5,599 nucleotides of DNA. Origin: a bacterium (lineage in GTDB: Bacteria > Desulfobacterota > GWC2-55-46 > DRQE01). This document shows positions 1 to 5,270 of this stretch, one piece after another (positions within the stretch are counted from its first letter, which is position 1; every line of letters starts with the position of its first letter). The stretch is taken from the NCBI GenBank assembly GCA_027017505.1, contig JALUQR010000045.1, forward strand, positions 1 to 5,599, in the 5' to 3' direction. Below the pieces are notes generated by a model, which saw nothing but the letters and a program-made list of their open reading frames with translations, was not told the DNA's origin and did not search any database. A program made the translations under genes and the position numbers.

Positions 1-397
1 TATCATCACTTAAGAAAACTGCAAATGGCTCACCACACACAACACCCTCTGAATGCATTATGGCATCTCCAAGCCCCTGGGCCATCTTCTGACGCACATA
101 AACATATTCGGCAAGTTCTGCCAACTGTTTAACACTTTTTTCAAGCTCCTCTTTACCCTTCTCCAGCAGAAAGCTCTCAAGTTCAGGGTCTCTGTCAAAG
201 TAGTCCTCTATGGCGGTCTTGCCCCTGCTGGTTACTATTATTATCTGCTCAATACCAGAAGCATTTGCCTCCTCTATGGAGTACTGGATAAGGGGTTTAT
301 CCACTACTGGAAGCATCTCTTTTGGTATGGCCTTCGTTATGGGTAAGAACCTCGTGCCAAAACCTGCTGATGGAAAGACAGCCTTTCGTACCTTCAT
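1..397 (-). CDS. galU: UTP--glucose-1-phosphate uridylyltransferase, N-terminal part (runs off left edge)
   Basis: GalU makes UDP-glucose from UTP and glucose-1-phosphate in the cytoplasm, feeding surface glycan synthesis. The 132 visible codons start at the ATG at 397-395 and begin MKVRKAVFPSAGFGTRFLP, the nucleotide-binding loop of the nucleotidyltransferase family (residues 7-20), followed by the sugar-nucleotidyltransferase signature TKAIPKEMLPVVDKPLIQY (21-39). QGLGDAI (107-113) and FAVFLSDD (125-132) match the GalU substrate-binding stretch and the metal-binding Asp region. E. coli has QGLGHA/KGLGHA and LPDD/LGDD at these places, so the Asp after GLG and the Ser before DD are mild variants. 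The family is usually about 290 residues, so over half lies outside the window. No Shine-Dalgarno precedes the start, but a strong promoter ends 7 bases before it. A related nucleotidyltransferase such as glucose-1-phosphate cytidylyltransferase is less likely given the EMLPVVDKP signature. Confidence 0.95.
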   Translation of the reverse strand, partial: MKVRKAVFPSAGFGTRFLPITKAIPKEMLPVVDKPLIQYSIEEANASGIEQIIIVTSRGKTAIEDYFDRDPELESFLLEKGKEELEKSVKQLAELAEYVYVRQKMAQGLGDAIMHSEGVVCGEPFAVFLSDD

Positions 398-404
398 AGG
401 GTTG

Positions 405-433
405 ATAATATTAATTTTTTTTACATAAGTCAA
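405..433 (-). promoter_or_regulatory. galU promoter, sigma70-type, predicted leaderless
   Basis: On the minus strand, -35 TTGACT lies at 433-428 and -10 TATTAT at 410-405, with an exact 17-base spacer containing a run of eight A. Only seven bases (404-398) separate the -10 box from the galU ATG at 397. With usual spacing, transcription would begin at about 398 or 397, giving a mRNA with no or one leader base. That fits the absence of a Shine-Dalgarno. Box match and spacing are seen directly; leaderless initiation is inferred. Confidence 0.72.
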
Positions 434-496
434 GCCCTGGTTTAAGAATATGTGGTTTGACACGGGTGAGTGTTATGTGTTAGAAAGAGCCCTGAT

Positions 497-1477
497 ATGC
501 TTAAGGGTGTGTGGAAAGGGCTTGGCTCACCCGGGCTTACGGTGGTACTCACGGTGCTCATATGTGTGGATACCGCTGTGGGCTCCTTTGTGGTGGCAGG
601 AAACAGGGCCTTCTACGAAAGGCTCGATATGGAGATTCTCTTTCCATATCTGTGGAGGGTGGTTCCAGAGCATCCGTGGCTCACCCTGTGGATAGTGGTT
701 CTTGTGGTTCTGGTCTCGCTTTTCGCGGTAAACACCCTTGTGTGTATTATTGACAGGGTCTATATGATTTTAAAAAAGAGGGCACCCCTGAGGGCACTTC
801 TGCCACAGCTTGTGCATGTGGGCTTTATTGTTGCCCTTCTGGGACACCTTGCTGGCAGTACCTACGGGTTCAGGGCATACGGCACGGTTGCAATAGAGGG
901 GCAGAAGCTCGCAGTGCCCCACACAGAAGACCTCTACATGAGGCTTGATGGCGTGCATGCCAGGTTCTCACACACGGGTGAGCTTACAGACCTTAAGGTA
1001 TCCATCACACTGTTTGAAGGGGATATTCCAGTATACTCCGATGAGATGAGCATAAATGACCCTCTCATATACAGGGGTATAGCCTTTTACTATGTGAGAC
1101 ACGGTAGAACCCTCAGGGGATTCCTCATAGATGTGGATGGCAAAAAGACAGAGGTCTCGGCCAGGGGGAGTTTCGCCTCTCCACGGGGCAGGATATTTTA
1201 CTTTGGAAGAATACACACAGAGGGCACAGCTGTACCCCTTGTAGAGGTCATAGCAGATAGCGGAAGAAGTGCACTTTTAAGGCTTGCCCCCTCATCAGCG
1301 ATTGAGCTTGAGGGCAGTACCATAACCCTTGTGGACTTTGTTCTTGCCTCGTACGGTGTTTTTACCATAAACAGAGACCCTGGCATATGGCCTGTTGGTG
1401 TGGGCTCTGTGTTACTTGTGGGTGGCATGCTGGGGCTTCTGTTTGCAAGGGAGGACAGGGGAGAGCTTGTGAGTTGA
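497..1477 (+). CDS. ResB/Ccs1-like cytochrome c biogenesis membrane protein
   Basis: ResB (CcsB/Ccs1) forms with CcsA the System II machinery that carries heme across the membrane and attaches it to apocytochromes c. This 326-residue protein has the ResB layout: TM1 about 13-34, TM2 61-84, TM3 101-120, a periplasmic domain about 121-297, and TM4 298-317 preceded by a typical NRDPGIWPV stretch. TM3 contains PQLVHVGF, whose His107 sits where ResB proteins carry the membrane histidine proposed as a heme ligand; His117 follows. It is shorter than most ResB proteins (400-550 residues), with a reduced periplasmic domain. I chose ATG 497, which has AGAAAGAG seven bases upstream; an in-frame GTG at 470 would add nine poorly hydrophobic residues. 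No ccsA/resC is adjacent: galU diverges on one side and pncB follows after 63 bases. It may therefore be a solitary ResB-like protein. Family call firm, exact role less so. Confidence 0.82.
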   Translation: MLKGVWKGLGSPGLTVVLTVLICVDTAVGSFVVAGNRAFYERLDMEILFPYLWRVVPEHPWLTLWIVVLVVLVSLFAVNTLVCIIDRVYMILKKRAPLRALLPQLVHVGFIVALLGHLAGSTYGFRAYGTVAIEGQKLAVPHTEDLYMRLDGVHARFSHTGELTDLKVSITLFEGDIPVYSDEMSINDPLIYRGIAFYYVRHGRTLRGFLIDVDGKKTEVSARGSFASPRGRIFYFGRIHTEGTAVPLVEVIADSGRSALLRLAPSSAIELEGSTITLVDFVLASYGVFTINRDPGIWPVGVGSVLLVGGMLGLLFAREDRGELVS

Positions 1478-1502
1478 CAACCATCTTAAAACCCGATAGA
1501 TT
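1474..1502 (+). promoter_or_regulatory. candidate pncB promoter overlapping the resB-like stop codon
   Basis: A perfect -35 TTGACA (1474-1479) contains the TGA stop of the upstream gene (1475-1477). After a 17-base spacer comes TAGATT (1497-1502), four of six matches to TATAAT. The start would be near 1509, leaving a leader of about 32 bases that includes the ribosome binding site. It would allow pncB to be expressed apart from the upstream gene; read-through from upstream is also possible. A perfect -35 could arise by chance, hence the moderate confidence. Confidence 0.45.
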
Positions 1503-1522
1503 TACACTAACTCCAACAACTC

Positions 1523-1531
1523 AAGGAGGTG
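1523..1531 (+). promoter_or_regulatory. strong Shine-Dalgarno that decides the pncB start
   Basis: AAGGAGGTG is a nine-base match to the 16S 3' end and lies 9 bases before the ATG at 1541. It contains the GTG at 1529-1531, which is in frame with pncB and would otherwise give a longer protein. A GTG inside the ribosome binding site is very unlikely to be the start. Confidence 0.85.
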
Positions 1532-1540
1532 CACACAGCT

Positions 1541-2698
1541 ATGTTCCATATGGCAGATCCTGAGGACATCAAAAAGGGCAGGGTTACTGATGTGTACTTT
1601 GCAAGGACCCTGCAGATACTAAGGGCAAAGGGTATAGATAAGAGGGTGAGGGCAGAGTTTTTTGCCAAGAGTCTTCCTGATGGGTGGAGGTGGGCGGTGC
1701 TCTGCGGGCTCGAAGAGGTGGCACATCTTATGGAGGGCAGACCTGTAAACATTCGTGCCATGGAGGAGGGCGAGATATTCCAGCCCGGAGAGCCCGTTAT
1801 GGAGATAGAGGGCATGTATCAGGACATATGCGTTTTTGAGACAGCCATGCTCGGGCTCATATGCCAGGCAAGTGGTGTTGCAACGAGGGCTGCAAGGATG
1901 AGGATTGCAGCAGGAGACAGAATGGTTGTAAGCTTTGGAGCAAGAAGGATGCATCCTGCGATAGCACCCATGATAGAGAGGTCTGCGTTCATAGGCGGAT
2001 GCGATGGTGTGGCGGTTATAGTGAGCGCTGAGCTCATAGAGGCAGACCCCATGGGAACCATGCCACATGCACTCATACTGATTATGGGCGATACCGTGGA
2101 TGCCATAAAGGCATTCGACGAGGTGCTCGAGCCCGATATAAAAAGGGTTGCACTTATAGATACCTTCAACGATGAAAAGTTCGAGGCCCTGCGCGTTGCA
2201 GAGGCCATGGGTGAGAAACTCTTTGCGGTAAGACTCGACACCCCGTCTTCAAGAAGGGGTAACTTCTACAGCATATTTCAGGAGGTGCGCTGGGAGCTTG
2301 ACCTTCGTGGCTACGGCCATGTGAAACTCTTTGCCAGTGGAGGACTTGATGAAGATGTGGTGAGGGAGCTAAGACCCGTTGTGGATGCCTTCGGGGTGGG
2401 AACATCCATAAGCAATGCACCTGTGGTGGACTTTTCCATGGACATAATGGAGATAGAGGGCAGACCCATTGCAAAAAGAGGCAAGTGGAGCGGGGCAAAA
2501 AGTGTGATACGCTGTAAGGACTGTGGCAGAAGGCTTATAACACCACTGGGAAAAGAACCCGGAAGATGTGCCTGCGGTGGCACACCTGAAAACCTTCTTA
2601 CCCCTCTTATAGAAGGGGGAAAGGTGGTGAGAAAACTTAAAAAGCCAAAGGAAATCCACGAACAGGTACTTAAGAAACTCAAAACCCTTGAGCTTTAA
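1541..2698 (+). CDS. pncB: Nicotinate phosphoribosyltransferase with C-terminal zinc ribbon
   Basis: This enzyme converts nicotinate and PRPP to nicotinate mononucleotide, the first step of the Preiss-Handler NAD salvage route. The 385-residue protein opens with TDVYFARTLQILR (16-28), the family's N-terminal substrate stretch. SFGARRMHP (131-139) carries the FGxRR-type motif, MGTMPHAL (171-178) holds the histidine region tied to ATP-stimulated autophosphorylation in the family, and SGGLDEDVV plus FGVGTSISN (266-292) form the phosphate-binding end of the type II PRTase barrel. C325-x2-C328 and C343-x-C345 after the barrel form a four-cysteine zinc-ribbon pattern, known from the Thermoplasma-type enzyme and absent from E. 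coli PncB. Length fits that branch (about 390). The start at ATG 1541 is set by an excellent Shine-Dalgarno; MADPED at 1550 is an alternative. The TAA stop overlaps the stop of the convergent deacetylase gene. Nicotinamide specificity cannot be excluded by eye. Confidence 0.93.
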   Translation: MFHMADPEDIKKGRVTDVYFARTLQILRAKGIDKRVRAEFFAKSLPDGWRWAVLCGLEEVAHLMEGRPVNIRAMEEGEIFQPGEPVMEIEGMYQDICVFETAMLGLICQASGVATRAARMRIAAGDRMVVSFGARRMHPAIAPMIERSAFIGGCDGVAVIVSAELIEADPMGTMPHALILIMGDTVDAIKAFDEVLEPDIKRVALIDTFNDEKFEALRVAEAMGEKLFAVRLDTPSSRRGNFYSIFQEVRWELDLRGYGHVKLFASGGLDEDVVRELRPVVDAFGVGTSISNAPVVDFSMDIMEIEGRPIAKRGKWSGAKSVIRCKDCGRRLITPLGKEPGRCACGGTPENLLTPLIEGGKVVRKLKKPKEIHEQVLKKLKTLEL

Positions 2699-3738
2699 GG
2701 AGATGTCCTGTGCAGGGCCACCCTCTCTGTGTAGGTGTTTTTGAGAAGCTCTGAGACCCTCACAAACCTGTAGCCCCGCTCTATAAGGGCATCTATAATG
2801 TCACCGAGTTTTTCCGACACTCTGTCTTTTTTTCTTCCCGTATCCAGGTGCATCAGTATTATGCCACCACGCAGACCATGGCTGTCCCTGCCGAAGTTAA
2901 GAATCCTCTCCTTTATCTTCTCTGCGGAAAGGTAGAATCTTGAAGAGGGGTCTTTCACCCAGTCGAGGCTGTCCAGGGTTTCTCCTTTTCTGTAGTCCGC
3001 TGTCCAGCCCACATGTATGTAGCCAAGCTCGTATGCCCAGCCGAGTATCTCATCGTTTATCTCTCCATAGGGTGCACGCCACAGGGGTGCCATCTTCCTG
3101 CCCGTTATGCGCTGAAAGAGAAGTTCCGCTTCTTCAAGCTCCCTTTTGAGAAACTCCTTTGTAATGCCCTCGCGGGTGTCGTGTCTGAATGTGGTTGAAT
3201 AGGTGGTAAGATGTGGATGATTCATCGTGTGGTTGCCTATCTCATGGCCATCCTCGAGCATCTTTTTTACAAGCTCTGGATGGCGTTTCATGAACTTTCC
3301 GGTAAGGAATATGGTGGTCTTTATACCCCTGGTTCTCAGGATATAAAGTATGTGTTCTGTCTCGCCAGCATCCTCTCCACCGTCGAATGTGAGGGCAACT
3401 TCCATGGAGCTTATATTACCCCTGGTTATATGGGGTGGGAAGATGTGATGTGCTGGAGGGCCTGGCTTTCCTGGTAAGGGCTGTTGCCAGGGGTAGAGTA
3501 TGTACACATAGAGTGCAACCATGAACACCACACACCCAGCCATAGCACCTGCCCGCTGTAGCCTGTCACCGTGGTGCGCAGACCCCTCTATCACCTTTCT
3601 TAAAAACAGCCCCGTCAGCCTTACAGCCTTAGAAGATGCCCACAGCAGAATCCTCTTAAGGTTAACCAGCAGGTACAGCAGAAGGGATACTGCAAATACG
3701 CTTACAATACAGCTTACATAGAGAAGGCGGGCTATCAT
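2695..3738 (-). CDS. Membrane-anchored polysaccharide deacetylase (NodB/CE4 family)
   Basis: CE4 enzymes remove N- or O-acetyl groups from peptidoglycan, chitin-like or exported polysaccharides. The 347-residue product has two predicted membrane segments (about 4-26 and 64-82) joined by a basic loop rich in Lys/Arg, so both that loop and its charge favour a cytoplasmic loop and a catalytic domain outside the membrane. The NodB domain starts at about 113: VALTFDGGEDAG (motif 1, Asp119), GNHTMNH (motif 2, His170 and His174), WRAPYGE (motif 3, Arg221), DSLDW (motif 4, 256-260), ILMHLD (motif 5, His297). The usual second Asp of TFDDG, a metal ligand, is Gly120, as in some CE4 subfamilies. I chose ATG 3738, 25 bases after the predicted transcription start with GAAGTG seven bases upstream; GTG 3759 would be nearly leaderless. 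The gene stands alone and its substrate is not revealed by neighbours. Confidence 0.88.
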   Translation of the reverse strand: MIARLLYVSCIVSVFAVSLLLYLLVNLKRILLWASSKAVRLTGLFLRKVIEGSAHHGDRLQRAGAMAGCVVFMVALYVYILYPWQQPLPGKPGPPAHHIFPPHITRGNISSMEVALTFDGGEDAGETEHILYILRTRGIKTTIFLTGKFMKRHPELVKKMLEDGHEIGNHTMNHPHLTTYSTTFRHDTREGITKEFLKRELEEAELLFQRITGRKMAPLWRAPYGEINDEILGWAYELGYIHVGWTADYRKGETLDSLDWVKDPSSRFYLSAEKIKERILNFGRDSHGLRGGIILMHLDTGRKKDRVSEKLGDIIDALIERGYRFVRVSELLKNTYTERVALHRTSP

Positions 3739-3769
3739 GGTTGCACACTTCAAGACCACTACAGATAAA

Positions 3770-3799
3770 TTTATAACATCCTGCAGGCAGAAAGGTCAA
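3770..3799 (-). promoter_or_regulatory. deacetylase promoter with extended -10
   Basis: On the minus strand, -35 TTGACC (3799-3794) is followed by an 18-base spacer and -10 TATAAA (3775-3770), with TGT directly before the -10 box as in extended -10 promoters. Transcription should start near 3763, leaving about 25 bases before the ATG at 3738. Two palindromes fall here: CCTGCAGG (3780-3787) in the spacer and ATAAATTTAT (3765-3774) over the -10 box. Either could be an operator half or simple chance. Confidence 0.7.
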
Positions 3800-3867
3800 A
3801 TGAAAATCTATTGAAACAACAGACTGTAATATGTTAAGTAGATATGAACACAAAAACCAGAAACCAC

Positions 3868-3875
3868 AGGAGGAG
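3868..3875 (+). promoter_or_regulatory. Shine-Dalgarno of the universal stress protein gene
   Basis: AGGAGGAG lies two bases before the ATG at 3878, with the core AGGAGG four bases away. This is the strongest ribosome binding site of the usp-tat cluster and fixes the start of its first gene. Confidence 0.8.
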
Positions 3876-3877
3876 AT

Positions 3878-4339
3878 ATGGCAAGAAGGAGTATAAACTT
3901 TAGAAGGATACTCGTCCCCGTGGACTTTACACCTGCCTCAGAGAGTGCCCTAAGATACGGGCTTTCCCTTGCAACAAAATACAGTGGCAAGCTCTTTGTA
4001 CTACATGTGGTTGACATAAGGGGTGAGCTTGCGGGTTTTTACATCCCCCATCTTTCCTTTGAAAAGCTCGATGAGGAGATGAAAAAGGGTGCGAGCGATA
4101 TGCTCGAGAAATTCACAAAACGCATACTCAGGGGATTCAGGAACTTCGAGAAGGTGCTCCTCTGTGGCACACCATATCTTGAGATAATGAGGTTTGCCAG
4201 AGAGGAGAATATGGATATAATAGTGATGGGAACCTTTGGAAGAAGTGGCATAGAGGGCTATCTTTTTGGTGGTACCACAGACAGGGTCATAAAGAATGCA
4301 GAGGTTCCTGTAATGGTGGTGCCACCCGTAAAGAGGTAA
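3878..4339 (+). CDS. Universal stress protein (UspA family)
   Basis: A single-domain 153-residue Usp protein, cytoplasmic, expected to dimerise and bind ATP; family members act in stress survival but their direct targets are mostly unknown. FRRILVPVDFTPASESAL (8-25) is the family's first strand, with Asp16 at the adenine-binding place, and KLFVLHVVD (38-46) the second. DIIVMGTFGRSG (113-124) and the end VPVMVVPP (143-150) are characteristic. The nucleotide loop G-x2-G-x9-G-(S/T) is present as Gly118, Gly121 and Gly131, but the next residue is Gly132 with Thr133 after it, so the phosphate-contacting Ser/Thr is displaced by one. ATP binding is probable, not certain. It is first in a tight rightward cluster, ten bases before the TatA/B gene, suggesting co-transcription with the Tat genes. 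Its own promoter must lie in 3739-3867, where I find no convincing plus-strand boxes. Confidence 0.93.
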   Translation: MARRSINFRRILVPVDFTPASESALRYGLSLATKYSGKLFVLHVVDIRGELAGFYIPHLSFEKLDEEMKKGASDMLEKFTKRILRGFRNFEKVLLCGTPYLEIMRFAREENMDIIVMGTFGRSGIEGYLFGGTTDRVIKNAEVPVMVVPPVKR

Positions 4340-4349
4340 GTGTTTATCC

Positions 4350-4538
4350 ATGTTTGGCATAGGTTTTACAGAGCTTGTGCTAATACTTGTGGTTGCCCTT
4401 ATTGTGCTTGGTCCAGAAAGGCTGGTGGAGCTTTCAAAGGAGGCTGGAAGGGTTCTCAGGGAGTTAAGACATGCATCCTCCAGGATACACGCAGAGATTG
4501 AGAAGGTGAGGGAGAACCCGGAAGAAAAAGAACAGTAG
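4350..4538 (+). CDS. Twin-arginine translocase subunit, TatA/B family (TatB-like)
   Basis: A 62-residue membrane protein of the Sec-independent twin-arginine pathway, which exports folded proteins. It has the family layout: a very short N-terminus, one membrane helix (about 5-20), the hinge VLGPERL (19-25), then an amphipathic charged helix to about residue 55. MFGIGFTEL places Glu at position 8, as in TatB, where TatA usually has Gln; LRELR (37-41) also resembles TatB (LRALR in E. coli). The usual Pro of LPEL in the hinge is Val here (LVEL). It is far shorter than E. coli TatB (171 residues), so in this organism it may serve as the only or as a combined TatA/B component, or a separate tatA may lie elsewhere. 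ATG 4350 follows AGAGGT (4332-4337) at a rather long 12-base spacing, overlapping the end of the usp gene. The tatC start follows its stop codon with no gap. Confidence 0.9.
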   Translation: MFGIGFTELVLILVVALIVLGPERLVELSKEAGRVLRELRHASSRIHAEIEKVRENPEEKEQ

Positions 4539-5270
4539 ATGGCAGAAGACCCACAGTATATGACCCTTACGGGTCATCTGAGAGAGCTTCGTCAGAGGCT
4601 CATAAGGGCACTTGTAAGTATAGCCATAGCCTTTGTATTCACCTACCACTGGTCTGACAGGTTATACGGGATTCTTGTGGCCCCGCTTCTGCCCTATCTT
4701 CCAGAGGAACAGCGTTTTATGGTGTTCACCACAGTTACCGAGCCCTTTTTTACCTACCTCAAGGTGGGTCTTGTGGGGGCTGTGGTGGTTGCCCTGCCAT
4801 ACATACTGTATCAGGTGTGGGCATTTGTTGCACCTGCCCTCTACGAGCAGGAAAAAAGGGTGTTTCTGCCTGTTGTGGCACTGTCCTTTTTTCTCTTTGT
4901 GGCAGGCATACTGTTTGCCTACTTTGTGGTCTTTCCGCCTGCCTTCAGATACCTTATGGGTTTTAGCGGGGAGATGCTAAGACCCTATGTGTCCATGTCT
5001 CTTTATCTGGGGCTTGCCATAAGGCTTCTTTTTGCCTTTGGCCTGGCCTTTCAACTGCCACTGCTTGTGGTGGTGCTTGTAAGAAGCGGTATGGTGAGTG
5101 TGGAGACCCTCAGGGGGTGGTGGAAGTATGCCCTTGTGTTGAGCCTTGTTGCAGGTGCCCTTCTCACCCCACCAGACCCGTTCAGCCAGCTTCTCATGGC
5201 AATGCCACTTATAGCCCTTTACTGGCTCGGTGTAATACTTGCAATGCTCTCACACAGGAAGGGTGGTTAG
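4539..5270 (+). CDS. tatC: Twin-arginine translocase subunit TatC
   Basis: TatC is the polytopic receptor that recognises twin-arginine signal peptides and assembles TatA/B. The 243 residues give the usual six membrane segments and length. Landmarks: HLRELRQRLI (13-22) at the N-terminus, TEPFFTYLK (67-75) after the first periplasmic loop, and YQVWAFVAPALYEQEKR (91-107), whose Phe96, Leu101, Glu105 and Arg107 match E. coli Phe94, Leu99, Glu103 and Arg105 of the signal-peptide site. FGLAFQLP (167-174) and TPPDP (210-214) are also standard. With the same two-residue offset, E. coli Glu170 is Gln172 and E. coli Glu227 is Trp229 (LYWLGV), so both usual intramembrane glutamates are missing. The ATG directly follows the TatA/B stop (4536-4538) with only an A/G-rich stretch upstream, implying translational coupling. 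The TAG stop overlaps that of the convergent gene at TTAG. Confidence 0.96.
   Translation: MAEDPQYMTLTGHLRELRQRLIRALVSIAIAFVFTYHWSDRLYGILVAPLLPYLPEEQRFMVFTTVTEPFFTYLKVGLVGAVVVALPYILYQVWAFVAPALYEQEKRVFLPVVALSFFLFVAGILFAYFVVFPPAFRYLMGFSGEMLRPYVSMSLYLGLAIRLLFAFGLAFQLPLLVVVLVRSGMVSVETLRGWWKYALVLSLVAGALLTPPDPFSQLLMAMPLIALYWLGVILAMLSHRKGG

Noticed and set aside
53..428. Short plus-strand frames at the left edge
   Set aside because: They are the complement of galU, whose protein matches its family over the whole stretch.
457..485. Perfect TTGACA (457-462) as promoter of the ResB-like gene
   Set aside because: At 17 bases the -10 would be TTAGAA, with only two matches to TATAAT. TTTACA (420-425) with TAAGAA (443-448) is no better than three matches. 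Neither is supportable.
470..496. GTG start for the ResB-like gene, nine codons upstream of ATG 497
   Set aside because: No ribosome binding site precedes it, and the added residues do not resemble the family's N-terminus; ATG 497 has AGAAAGAG at good spacing.
1529..1540. GTG start for pncB at 1529
   Set aside because: The GTG is part of the Shine-Dalgarno AAGGAGGTG itself.
1619..2241. Long open frames on the minus strand under pncB (up to 149 codons)
   Set aside because: They lie opposite a well-supported enzyme gene, have Cys/His/Ser-rich compositions typical of shadow frames and match no family I know.
2601..2618. CCCCT...AGGGG hairpin in the end of pncB as a terminator for the deacetylase
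   Set aside because: The stem is five base pairs and no U-tract follows on either strand; it lies inside coding sequence.
2718..2742. CACC...GGTG followed by five T as a pncB terminator inside the deacetylase gene
   Set aside because: A four-pair stem with an 11-base loop is too weak to claim.
3739..3759. GTG start for the deacetylase at 3759
   Set aside because: It would sit about four bases after the predicted transcription start with no ribosome binding site; ATG 3738 fits better, though this is not proven.
3811..3839. TTGAAA with TTAAGT 17 bases on as the usp promoter; also TGTAATAT near 3825-3832
   Set aside because: TTAAGT matches three of six, and TAATAT has no -35 at proper distance. 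A usp promoter must exist nearby, but these boxes do not identify it.
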